Source: Peribacillus deserti
GTDB taxonomy: Bacteria > Bacillota > Bacilli > Bacillales > DSM-1321
NCBI RefSeq assembly: GCF_002863585.1
Contig: NZ_PGUY01000002.1
Coordinates: 62,001-126,000 of the forward strand
DNA: 64,000 bases
Direction of reading: 5' to 3'
Made by a program: the position numbers and the translations under genes. Below are positions 43,596 to 51,309 of this stretch, one piece after another. The notes beneath the pieces are model-generated. The model did not search any database and had not been told where the DNA came from. It was given only the letters and a program-made list of their open reading frames with translations. The first letter of the stretch is position 1; each line of letters starts with the position of its first letter.

Positions 43596-45071
43596 GTGAA
43601 ACGGGGGTGTGGACGGGTGTCTAATTTTACTGAGCGAGGCAATGAGATTCAAGATTTGGTGATTAATGAGTCTTTGGTTCAGCTGGTGTTTCCGTTTACG
43701 ATTGAGCGGAGATTATCTGAAAATCTTGTGAATGAGCTGATTCGTAAGGAGTATCATTTCTTCAAGATCCAGGATGGAGATATGGAGACTGCATTTTACG
43801 GGGATCACCGAGTTTCGCACCGTGCTCTTGAAAAGAACTTCCTCCCAAATATAGAACCGCTGCTTTATCCTCCTTCCTGCGACGTGCGGCATTCATTCCG
43901 AAGGTTTTCGAAGGTTTTGAACCTCGATTGCGAAATGATTTCGGAGCATGTTCGGACCACATTTAAGATTCTTTCTATAGATATCGTAATTTGCCCATTC
44001 AAAATCGGGATGATCAACCTGCGAGTGGAGCTTCCGAAAGATATGCCAATTTCAGAAGCCCTGGAATTCGTAGATATCATCCGCGTCATGGAGCCGATCC
44101 TCGAGCCGGAAATTCAGACAGACATTGTGTACAAGGGAAAAACGTATAAGAAAATGAAGGATTTTATCTTTGAAGAGGTATGTCCGTTCCTAATCGATTA
44201 TATGGATACGTATCAAGCGGGATCGACCTATTTCGGAAGTCTGCCCTTTTTCATAGATGAACGGATGTATGTGGTAGGCTTCTTTGCTCTTCCGGAAGAG
44301 TCCAAAATCACCCCGCAGGATCTCTACCGCTTCGGACATGTAAATGGGTTTGATACAAAAGGGGAGCCATTTATCGGCGCTTCTAATCAGGACTATATTA
44401 ACCGCTATATTCAAAAGCATACGTACGACAGGTGGGCGGATGAAACCAATTACCTGGTGAGCGAATATATTTTTGCCTGCATATCGTCAGGGAACACAGG
44501 GCTGAAAAAGATGCTCGCAAGCCAGATGTATGGCGAATATTACTACGCCTTCCTGCTTTTCTATTATTACAGGATTGCCCTGATGAAACTGACGTATGAC
44601 CAATCACAGATCAGCATTGAAACAAAGGAAACGGGAATAGAGGACTTGATCGTCAGCATCACGGACTTTTCCTCAAAGTTCTATTATCCGGAGGTAAACA
44701 GCCGGGTATCCGGCCGGGAAATTTTCGCAAAGGTAAAAGAAATCTATAACATCGAAGAATTATACAGGCAGGTTAAGTCCACGTTGAACGATCTGTATCA
44801 AAACCAGGACAAGCTCACAACCAAACGAAACAACTACCTGCTCCAAATCCTGACGACATACACAGTAATCAGCGGAATATATGGAATGAACCTGGTGATC
44901 CAGGACTGGGAAGGCCGCATCAAATGGAGCAAGATCCCTGAGTACACCTTCTTCGAATGGATCTCCTTCTTAGTCGCCATATCCGGGATAGCCATCGGAA
45001 CCATACTTGCCATGCAGGCACTATGGAATTACCTGGGAGAAAAACGCCGGCGGAAGAGAAAAATTGTATAA
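43596..45071 (+). CDS. Divergent CorA-like membrane protein
   Basis: A ~490-residue protein (start GTG 43596, or GTG 43617 giving MSNFTERGNEI). The C-terminal quarter looks like the CorA ion-channel module: a long helix KSTLNDLYQNQDKLTTKRNN, then a first membrane segment ending YGMNLV (the GMN selectivity motif) and a second segment WISFLVAISGIAIGTILAMQ. The ~400-residue N-terminal cytosolic domain does not resemble typical CorA. It is a candidate divalent-cation channel, but the substrate is not predicted. A REP palindrome follows five bases after the stop. Confidence 0.7.
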   Translation: MKRGCGRVSNFTERGNEIQDLVINESLVQLVFPFTIERRLSENLVNELIRKEYHFFKIQDGDMETAFYGDHRVSHRALEKNFLPNIEPLLYPPSCDVRHSFRRFSKVLNLDCEMISEHVRTTFKILSIDIVICPFKIGMINLRVELPKDMPISEALEFVDIIRVMEPILEPEIQTDIVYKGKTYKKMKDFIFEEVCPFLIDYMDTYQAGSTYFGSLPFFIDERMYVVGFFALPEESKITPQDLYRFGHVNGFDTKGEPFIGASNQDYINRYIQKHTYDRWADETNYLVSEYIFACISSGNTGLKKMLASQMYGEYYYAFLLFYYYRIALMKLTYDQSQISIETKETGIEDLIVSITDFSSKFYYPEVNSRVSGREIFAKVKEIYNIEELYRQVKSTLNDLYQNQDKLTTKRNNYLLQILTTYTVISGIYGMNLVIQDWEGRIKWSKIPEYTFFEWISFLVAISGIAIGTILAMQALWNYLGEKRRRKRKIV

Positions 45072-45076
45072 ATTTT

Positions 45077-45172
45077 GGGGACTGTCCCCCATTCATTTCC
45101 CAAGCAGCAAAAAGAACTGCTATCCCTTGTGAGATAACGGTTTTTCTTTATGGGGAATTGGGGACAGTCCCA
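45077..45172. repeat. Composite element: two REP palindromes around a hairpin
   Basis: GGGGACTGTCCCC (45077-45089) and GGGGACAGTCCCA (45160-45172) lie 83 bases apart with opposite central bases. Between them AACTGCTATC (45115-45124) pairs imperfectly with GATAACGGTT (45133-45142) followed by TTTTTC, a terminator. The same layout occurs at 59939-60037, and half of it at 46061-46116. It forms the 3' end of the CorA-like gene. Confidence 0.8.
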
Positions 45173-45430
45173 TATTTCCCGTTATTTTATGGTATTGGGC
45201 TTTTTTATTGAAATTACCACAATGGGGTAAGTAACCTTCATGGCTGAGGCTGGAAAGTGGAATTCTTGGGCGAACTCGACTAGCTCCCTGGTTTTCCTTA
45301 TAGATTAGCCTATTTGTTTCTCCAGCGTTATCGCAAAAGGTTAGAGACCTTTTTACGATCCTGGTTAAAACAACAAAAATAACAGTAGACTCAGTGACAC
45401 CTTCCCGTTTCAATGGAACCAGGCTTTATA
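45173..45430. other. Stretch without a supported gene
   Basis: No ORF with a ribosome site. The 97-codon minus-strand frame here (45120-45413) covers the repeat element and lacks a start signal. Confidence 0.4.
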
Positions 45431-45577
45431 CTAAACCTGATTTTTTTTAATCTTTTCAGCTAACTGTTTAAGCTCATTTTCAAGTTTAGTTATTTTCATT
45501 TGTTGCTCTTTTCTTTTTTTCTCAAAGCCTTCCTGCATGGAGAAACCATTCAAGGGTGTTTTGAAATCATCAGACAT
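45431..45577 (-). CDS. 48-residue coiled-coil small protein
   Basis: MSDDFKTPLNGFSMQEGFEK then KRKEQQMKITKLENELKQLA and EKIKKNQV. The second half is a heptad-patterned coiled coil. AGAGGAG lies eight bases before the ATG. The size and pattern are typical of small Bacillus proteins, but I cannot name a family. Confidence 0.65.
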   Translation of the reverse strand: MSDDFKTPLNGFSMQEGFEKKRKEQQMKITKLENELKQLAEKIKKNQV

Positions 45578-45743
45578 AAAATTCAGCTCCTCTTTAAATT
45601 ATATTTAGAAACAAACCAGAACGGAACAGATTTAATGGTAGCTGTTTGGAAAATATTTTTTTTGGCAAAAAAGATTTAGACATCCCTCATAATCAGCCTT
45701 GCAATTTTATAGAATAAATCATACTACTTTGGGGGGATGACTA

Positions 45744-45857
45744 ATGCCTGCACGAACATGTCCAAAATGTGATGGCGATGGTTATATATCAGTCGCCGGC
45801 GGAACTTCAACGATTACTTGTCCACGATGCAAGGGAAATGGTGACGTACACGATTGA
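45744..45857 (+). CDS. 37-residue DnaJ-type zinc-finger protein (YuiA-like)
   Basis: MPARTCPKCDGDGYISVAGG then TSTITCPRCKGNGDVHD. Two CxxCxGxG-type knuckles (CPKCDGDG and CPRCKGNG), as in the DnaJ cysteine-rich domain and in the tiny B. subtilis protein YuiA, predict one zinc site. The ribosome site GGGGGGATGA is upstream. A terminator follows at 45910. Confidence 0.78.
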   Translation: MPARTCPKCDGDGYISVAGGTSTITCPRCKGNGDVHD

Positions 45858-45909
45858 AGATTTAGTAAAAGTGAAATAAGGCAGAACTAATATACTTTAG
45901 TTATGAGAT

Positions 45910-45939
45910 CCCTGAACAATTCTTGTTGAGGGTTTTTTC
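45910..45939 (+). terminator. Terminator after the zinc-finger ORF
   Basis: CCCT-G-AACAA pairs with TTGTT-G-AGGG around TTC (one mismatch), followed by TTTTTT. Confidence 0.75.
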
Positions 45940-46060
45940 TTATTTATAAACATTGCGTAAGGAGGGAGCGGATATTCATTCAATCCTGTTGGTGAAAACT
46001 CCTGTTGTAATGTAGTGTTTAAAAAGACAATGATCGATCATTTCCCAAATTATAAAAAAG

Positions 46061-46116
46061 AACCGCTATCCCTTGAGAGATAACGGTTTTTTTATGGGGA
46101 ATGAGGGACAGTCCCC
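46061..46116. repeat. Half composite element: hairpin plus one REP palindrome
   Basis: AACCGCTATC (46061-46070) pairs with GATAACGGTT (46079-46088) followed by TTTTTT, then the palindrome AGGGACAGTCCCC (46104-46116). ATTTCCCGGGG continues into the coding end of the phosphatase gene. Nearly the same hairpin is in the elements at 45077 and 59939. Confidence 0.78.
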
Positions 46117-47744
46117 TATTTCCCGGGGCTCACTTCACGGGGGATATAGAACTTGCCGCCGCCATAGACGGTGATGCCCGTCTGCTTGATGAGCTTTCCG
46201 TTTTGGTAATGGAAGTTTTTGTGCGCTGGATAGGCTAGTTTGACTCCGGGTTTTTCAGCCACGAGCACCGGGTTGGCGGCGTTGCTTTGATCGACCCGCA
46301 CGCTGTAGCCCTTACCTCTGTAAAAGTCGGCTGCGTGAATAAATTTCTCACTGCCTAAGGAACCCAGATCTACCCCCCAATAGCTAGCAACCATCGGAGC
46401 AATGTCAGTATTGTTAATCAAGCCAGTCGGCCGTCCTGGGCCGTATGCATACAGAAACACGTCCTCACCGGTATGGCCATAGGTGGTGAACCCCAGCTTT
46501 GCCCGTTTTCCAAGCATCCTTGTCAGTTCTTTCCCAACCTGCAATTCACTGCCGGCACGCTTCAGACGCATCCACTCATCACGCCTGAGGTCATCAAGTC
46601 CATACAAGCCGGCCACTTCCCGGAGATTAGATCGATCCTTCCGCAGCAGCCACAGAGCGCCCTCCAAAGAGATTTTAGCTTTTTTCAGAGGGGTGATAAA
46701 CGTTGACGGGTGGCTGACCGCATAGGTCTTGTCCGTCCGCCTGTTTCCGATTGTCAATCCGCTGTTTCCATGATCAGTGACCGCAATAACCAGTGTTTCG
46801 CCATCCTTTTTTGCAAAATCAACCGCCGTCTCCACCGCGGCATCAAAGCTTAGAATCTCGCTGACCATCCCAACTGGATCATTCGAATGGGCGGCCCAGT
46901 CGACCTTGCTGCCTTCAACGAATAGGAAGAAACCCTCTCTATCCTTCTTCAAAGAGCTTAGAGCCTTACTGGTCATATCAGCCAGACTCGGCTGCTGTGG
47001 AAAATACTCGTTACGGTCAATTTCATTGGCAATAGCGTCAGGAGCAAAGACACCCCACAGTTTTCCAGGGCTCGCCTGCTCCATCACTTTTTTCTTATCC
47101 ACAAATGCATACCCGCTGTTAAAAATGGTCTTCACCAAATTCTCGCCATCACGACGGCTTTCTGGGAGAAGATACTGCAACCCGCCGCCAAGAACCACAT
47201 CCAGTCCCTGATACACCTGCTGTTCAGCGATATCCTCCATCACAGACCGATTCGCCACATGTGAAGAAAAGGCCGCCGGCGTCGCATGCTGAATGGGAGA
47301 GGTCGCCACAATGCCAGTCGCCTTGCCAGCCTTTTGCGCCGCCTCCAAGATTGATGCTGCCGGTACCAGGCTCTGCTCTGGATTCACAGGTCTGCCTGAT
47401 TCTCCTGACCCTAAACCAATCCCACCTCTTCTATCAGCAGGAGTCATTCCAATCGAATGAACGACCGATTTCCGCCCAGTGGCCAAAGCAGTTCCAGCCG
47501 CTGCCGAATCCGTAATGGCTGAATGATAGCTGTAAGTCCTTGCCCCGCCTGCCAGAATGTCATCCAGGGCTAGCCTGCCGCCCTTATACCAGCGGGCAAG
47601 AGTTACAGCATCCGAGTTTGTTCCGTCCATGACCATCATGATGAAGTTTTTGGGTTTCTGTACCGTATTTGTATTTGCAAAAATTGTCCCGGGAAAACAG
47701 CTGAGAAATGACAAAGATATAAGAAAAACGACGAACCGCTTCAT
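46116..47744 (-). CDS. Secreted alkaline phosphatase
   Basis: A 542-residue PhoA-superfamily phosphomonoesterase. It has a signal peptide (residues 1-23, ending TIFA), then FIMMVMDGTNSDA (metal Asp). The nucleophile serine is in ITDSAAAGTALATG. Further metal-site motifs are VEGSKVDWAAHSNDP, AVTDHGN and YGHTGEDVFLYAYGP. The start follows AAAGGATGA. The last codons (SPGK, stop) lie inside a REP palindrome, which supplies the TAG stop. Upstream, TTACATTTTGTAA (47776-47788) and TTACATTGTAA (47847-47857) may be regulatory; phosphate (PhoP) control is plausible but not shown. Confidence 0.9.
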   Translation of the reverse strand: MKRFVVFLISLSFLSCFPGTIFANTNTVQKPKNFIMMVMDGTNSDAVTLARWYKGGRLALDDILAGGARTYSYHSAITDSAAAGTALATGRKSVVHSIGMTPADRRGGIGLGSGESGRPVNPEQSLVPAASILEAAQKAGKATGIVATSPIQHATPAAFSSHVANRSVMEDIAEQQVYQGLDVVLGGGLQYLLPESRRDGENLVKTIFNSGYAFVDKKKVMEQASPGKLWGVFAPDAIANEIDRNEYFPQQPSLADMTSKALSSLKKDREGFFLFVEGSKVDWAAHSNDPVGMVSEILSFDAAVETAVDFAKKDGETLVIAVTDHGNSGLTIGNRRTDKTYAVSHPSTFITPLKKAKISLEGALWLLRKDRSNLREVAGLYGLDDLRRDEWMRLKRAGSELQVGKELTRMLGKRAKLGFTTYGHTGEDVFLYAYGPGRPTGLINNTDIAPMVASYWGVDLGSLGSEKFIHAADFYRGKGYSVRVDQSNAANPVLVAEKPGVKLAYPAHKNFHYQNGKLIKQTGITVYGGGKFYIPREVSPGK

Positions 47745-47775
47745 TTAAAATCATCCTTTTACGTAAAGTCATTGA

Positions 47776-47857
47776 TTACATTTTGTAAAAATAGGTAATT
47801 TTATTCGTCCTATCTTAAACATCCGCCCTTATTTTTTTACAAATAGTTACATTGTAA
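47776..47857 (-). promoter_or_regulatory. Paired palindromes upstream of the phosphatase gene
   Basis: TTACATTTTGTAA (47776-47788) and TTACATTGTAA (47847-47857) share TTAC/GTAA ends. On the minus strand they read with TTTACA hexamers resembling PhoP half-sites (TT-A/C/T-A-C/T-A), but the direct-repeat spacing is not classical. Confidence 0.3.
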
Positions 47858-47953
47858 AGTTATATTGGTAAAACATCTTTCAATTACCATTAACTTAATA
47901 TTATTCCAAATGCTAAACTACTCTTATGGAAAAAATAAGTAAGGTGGCGTATT

Positions 47954-48070
47954 ATGATAAATTTTTTCGGTTGGTTTTCTTGTAAGGTGAAAGGTAAACA
48001 TAAAGTAGATTACTATACAGGCTGCTGCCTGCATTGCAAGAAACAAATTAGAAGAAGAGCTGACCTATAA
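47954..48070 (+). CDS. 38-residue cysteine-containing small protein
   Basis: MINFFGWFSCKVKGKHKVDY then YTGCCLHCKKQIRRRADL. Cys-Cys-Leu-His-Cys (CCLHC) with the earlier C10 could bind zinc. AAGGTGG lies upstream, and a terminator follows within 20 bases. Basic and short; family not recognised. Confidence 0.6.
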   Translation: MINFFGWFSCKVKGKHKVDYYTGCCLHCKKQIRRRADL

Positions 48071-48089
48071 TAATAGTAAAATAATGACG

Positions 48090-48122
48090 CCGTCACCTCT
48101 GCAAATGGGGGAGACGGTTTTT
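48090..48122 (+). terminator. Terminator after the 38-residue ORF
   Basis: CCGTC-A-CC pairs with GG-GGA-GACGG-type arms (48090-48097, 48108-48117), followed by TTTTTATA. Confidence 0.7.
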
Positions 48123-48345
48123 ATATAAGGCGCGAGAATTCCCTAACTTCGTAGTAATTAGGGAAAAGGAGCGTATACTGCAGTTGAGTAACAATAAACT
48201 TATTAGTCGTTCACTTTAGAGAAAGTAAGTTTGAAAATTGTTGGGTGTTTGAGTAAAAAGTCGGAATTTGTAGATAAAGCTTTCTAACTTTTTAGTTATT
48301 TTTACCAATGGGTAGGGTAGATTACCTATAGTTATATCAGTGAAA

Positions 48346-48422
48346 AGCAAACCTATTGAAAAGTAGGGACGCAAAACTACAGATCTAAAGCAGATAGATG
48401 CCAGGATGGCTGGGTTGCCGCA
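48346..48422 (+). promoter_or_regulatory. Cyclic-di-GMP-I (GEMM-I) riboswitch
   Basis: The class-I aptamer core is plain: GCAAACC, a stem CTATT/AGTAG capped by a GAAA tetraloop, the invariant GGGACGCAAAACTAC, a receptor-like GATCTAAAG, then GGATGGCTGGGTTGCCG. 5' GCAAACC and 3' GGGTTGCC close the aptamer. The AAAAGGAG ribosome site of the next gene starts only about four bases after the aptamer, and no terminator lies between them, so control of translation initiation is the likely output. The ON/OFF sign cannot be read from sequence. Confidence 0.88.
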
Positions 48423-48439
48423 AAAAAGGAGAAAATAGA

Positions 48440-48616
48440 ATGAGTCAATCGAAAGATGTGGATCACGAGTGGGTCATGTTGCTGCTGGAGGCTAAAAGAA
48501 TAGGGATATCTCCTGAAGAAGTGCGCAGTTTTATACAAGGCAGTCATTCTTTATTCTTATCATCACTAGAGAACGAAAATTCTATTCAGAAAGAGGCTGT
48601 TACTCCTACTTTGTAA
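48440..48616 (+). CDS. SinI-type antirepressor (DNA-binding anti-repressor SinI family)
   Basis: A 58-residue protein. Residues 7-31 (VDHEWVMLLLEAKRIGISPE, EVRSF) match the SinI dimerisation domain, which in B. subtilis binds SinR through its C-terminal domain and lifts repression of biofilm matrix genes. The tail (QGSHSLFLSSLENEN) is not recognised. There is no SinR-type HTH here, so it is a pure antagonist; SinR itself is not in the window. The riboswitch 18 bases upstream indicates c-di-GMP control. A strong terminator at 48700 ends the transcript. Confidence 0.82.
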   Translation: MSQSKDVDHEWVMLLLEAKRIGISPEEVRSFIQGSHSLFLSSLENENSIQKEAVTPTL

Positions 48617-48863
48617 AAAACACGATTTCCTGATTTAATGAATGAACTTCATGACTTATACATACATAACCAGAAACCCAGAATAATCGTTGCAAAATAG
48701 AGGATAGATTAAGACACCATGAATCTATCCTCTATTCTTTTTATAGGAATCAAGTACAATGTAGGCGGAGCACGCTTCTATATCGCTGTTAATGATACGG
48801 TCTGATTCCTGCTGGTAATCTTTCTATAAACGGCTGTATCTATATTTTTATCTGGGATTCAGT
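48617..48863 (+). other. Intergenic region between sinI-like and galE
   Basis: Contains the terminator at 48700-48742. The remainder shows no ORF. A region around 48830-48869 is shared with the promoter region of the second galE gene. Confidence 0.4.
48700..48742 (+). terminator. Terminator after the SinI-like gene
   Basis: A perfect 11-base stem, GAGGATAGATT (48700-48710) with AATCTATCCTC (48722-48732), followed by TATTCTTTTT. Confidence 0.9.
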
Positions 48864-48869
48864 TATAAT
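48841..48869 (+). promoter_or_regulatory. Promoter candidate of the first galE
   Basis: TATATT (48841-48846), 17 bases, TATAAT (48864-48869). The same arrangement and text (CTATATTTTT ... GATTC-A/G-GTTATAAT) recur before the second galE at 50126-50154. The -35 is poor against the consensus. Confidence 0.4.
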
Positions 48870-48936
48870 AAAAGGTATTATGACGACATAAAAAACACGC
48901 ATTAGATATGTGTAAATGTAAAGTGAGGTTATGATC

Positions 48937-49950
48937 ATGACAATATTAGTAACGGGCGGTGCTGGCTATATCGGAAGCCACGCAGCTGTGGAACTTTTAG
49001 AAAATGGGTATAACATTGTAGTTTTAGACAATTTATCTAATAGTAATATAGAGGCAATCAATAGAGTAAAGGAACTGACAGGCAAGGATTTTCCTTTTTA
49101 TACAGATGATCTGTTAGACCGTGAAGCGCTTGATAACATCTTTGAAAAACATAATATTGACGCAGTTATGCACTTTGCGGGACTTAAAGCGGTCGGAGAA
49201 TCGGTCGAGATTCCTTTGAAGTACTACCATAATAACTTAACAGGTACGATCATTCTTTGTGAGGTAATGGCCAAGCACAATGTGAAGAAGCTCGTGTTCA
49301 GTTCTTCCGCAACCGTTTACGGCCTGCCGGAAAGTAATCCTATTGATGAGTCTTTCCCATTATCAGCAACGAACCCATATGGCCGTACTAAGCTGATGAT
49401 CGAAGAGATCCTGCAGGACTTATTCGTTTCGGACAACAGCTGGAGAATTGCGCTGCTTCGTTACTTCAATCCAGTAGGTGCCCATGAGAGCGGCAGAATC
49501 GGCGAACATCCGAATGGAATTCCAAATAACCTGACTCCTTACATCACACAGGTAGCGGTTGGCAAACGCGAAAAGCTATCTGTGTTCGGGAATGATTATG
49601 ATACAGCGGATGGTACGGGTGTGCGTGATTATATTCATGTAACGGATTTGGTAAAAGGACACCTAAAGGCTCTGGAATATCTAGAGAAAAACGAAGGTGT
49701 AGAGACCTTTAACCTTGGAACCGGTACAGGCTACAGTGTACTTGATCTGGTTAATGCGTTCAAAGACGTAACCAACCGTGAAATTCCTTACGAAGTGGTG
49801 GGACGCCGTGCTGGTGATATCGGAACCTGCTATGCTAATCCGGAAAAGGCAGAAAAAGTACTAGGATGGCGCGCTGAGAAGACGCTGACAGATATGTGCC
49901 GGGATTCTTGGAAATGGCAGTCGGACAATCCAAATGGATATGAGTCCTAA
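48937..49950 (+). CDS. galE: UDP-glucose 4-epimerase, copy 1
   Basis: A 337-residue extended short-chain dehydrogenase that interconverts UDP-Glc and UDP-Gal, supplying sugars for wall polymers. NAD-binding TGGAGYIGSH is at residues ~7-16. The catalytic Ser and Tyr are in FSSSATVYG and NPYGRTKLM (YxxxK). The ATG at 48937 is eight bases after GAGG. Followed by its own terminator and a paralogue. Confidence 0.95.
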   Translation: MTILVTGGAGYIGSHAAVELLENGYNIVVLDNLSNSNIEAINRVKELTGKDFPFYTDDLLDREALDNIFEKHNIDAVMHFAGLKAVGESVEIPLKYYHNNLTGTIILCEVMAKHNVKKLVFSSSATVYGLPESNPIDESFPLSATNPYGRTKLMIEEILQDLFVSDNSWRIALLRYFNPVGAHESGRIGEHPNGIPNNLTPYITQVAVGKREKLSVFGNDYDTADGTGVRDYIHVTDLVKGHLKALEYLEKNEGVETFNLGTGTGYSVLDLVNAFKDVTNREIPYEVVGRRAGDIGTCYANPEKAEKVLGWRAEKTLTDMCRDSWKWQSDNPNGYES

Positions 49951-49965
49951 TATATAGTAGAAACC

Positions 49966-49994
49966 AGCCCTATTCTAAAAGGATAGGGCTTTTA
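49966..49994 (+). terminator. Terminator after the first galE
   Basis: AGCCCTAT (49966-49973) pairs with ATAGGGCT (49983-49990), followed by TTTT. Confidence 0.88.
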
Positions 49995-50125
49995 TAATGC
50001 TTCTTGTCCCATAACTAAGGAGAGGCTTAAATCATCAGGAAATATGCGGTAAATAGCTAGTTTTTTAGAAGCAGGCACCCGCAATTTCCCCTCCGTTCGA
50101 GGTTTTCTGCTATATCGGCTAAATC

Positions 50126-50154
50126 TATATTTTTCTGACTGATTCGGTTATAAT
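50126..50154 (+). promoter_or_regulatory. Promoter candidate of the second galE
   Basis: TATATT (50126-50131), 17 bases, TATAAT (50149-50154). It is a near copy of the element before the first galE, so the duplication included the upstream control region. Confidence 0.4.
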
Positions 50155-50253
50155 TACATAAGTGTCTACACAACTGCAGCATGATCCTACAAAAACTGAC
50201 ACGACTTTTTCATAATAAAACTAGAAGAGTTTTTATATAAAGGGGAAGTTGTT

Positions 50254-51267
50254 ATGACAATATTGGTTACGGGGGGCGCTGGCTACATTGGGAGCCACGC
50301 AGTTGTAGAGCTATTAGAAAATGGATATGATGTAGTCGTTTTAGATAATTTAGCAAACAGCCAAATGAAATCCATTCATCGGGTGAAAGAAATCACCGGC
50401 AAGGAGTTCCAGTTCCATTCATGCGACTTATTAGATCGCGCTGGTCTGGAAAACCTATTTAAGATGTATGATTTTGAAGCGGTCATTCACCTGGCAGGGC
50501 TTAAAGCGGTCGGAGAATCCGTAAGCATTCCGTTGAAATATTACCATTCAAACTTAACAGGGACCATCAATCTGTGTGAAGTTATGGCTAAACACAATGT
50601 GAAAAAGTTAGTTTTTAGTTCATCAGCAACGGTTTACGGTCTCCAGGAAAGGAATCCTATCGATGAGACTTTTCCACTTTCCGCGACAAACCCATACGGG
50701 CAGACTAAGCTGATGCTGGAGCAGATATTACAAGACTTGTATGTGTCAAATAACTCCTGGCATATTGCTATGCTGAGATACTTCAATCCAATCGGAGCCC
50801 ATAAGAGCGGAAGAATCGGTGAAAACCCAAATGGGATCCCAAATAATCTGATGCCGTATATCACTCAGGTTGCAATTGGGAAAAGAGATAAGCTTTCTGT
50901 ATTTGGGGATGATTATGAAACCCACGATGGCACGGGTGTACGGGATTATATTCATATTACCGACCTGGCAAAAGGCCACGTAAAGGCGCTTCAGTATGTG
51001 GAGAAAAATGCCGGAGTCGAAGCGTTTAATCTTGGAACCGGTACTGGTTACAGTGTACTGGATTTAGTGAAAACGTTCAGCAAGGTTAATAATCTGACAA
51101 TCCCTTACGAAGTAATAGACCGTCGTCCCGGCGATATTGCAGTCAGCTATGCAAGTCCTGCCAAAGCAGAGAAGATGCTTGAGTGGAGGGCAGAGCAGGA
51201 CCTGGCTGAAATGTGCAGGGATTCCTGGAGATGGCAGTCAAATAATCCGGATGGATATGCTGGATGA
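50254..51267 (+). CDS. galE: UDP-glucose 4-epimerase, copy 2
   Basis: A 337-residue paralogue of the preceding gene with the same motifs (TGGAGYIGSH, FSSSATVYG, NPYGQTKLM) and about three-quarters identical residues by eye. It starts after AAAGGGGAAG. The two copies differ throughout, so the duplication is not recent or has diverged in function, for example in N-acetyl sugar use. It is 42 bases upstream of tagG and may be co-transcribed with the exporter. Confidence 0.94.
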   Translation: MTILVTGGAGYIGSHAVVELLENGYDVVVLDNLANSQMKSIHRVKEITGKEFQFHSCDLLDRAGLENLFKMYDFEAVIHLAGLKAVGESVSIPLKYYHSNLTGTINLCEVMAKHNVKKLVFSSSATVYGLQERNPIDETFPLSATNPYGQTKLMLEQILQDLYVSNNSWHIAMLRYFNPIGAHKSGRIGENPNGIPNNLMPYITQVAIGKRDKLSVFGDDYETHDGTGVRDYIHITDLAKGHVKALQYVEKNAGVEAFNLGTGTGYSVLDLVKTFSKVNNLTIPYEVIDRRPGDIAVSYASPAKAEKMLEWRAEQDLAEMCRDSWRWQSNNPDGYAG

Positions 51268-51309
51268 ACAGTGATTATGCAAGTGGTTGTTAATTAAAGG
51301 AGAATACGT

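Noticed and set aside
45120-45413. 97-codon minus-strand ORF
   Set aside because: Built partly from the REP/hairpin element, no ribosome site, not protein-like.
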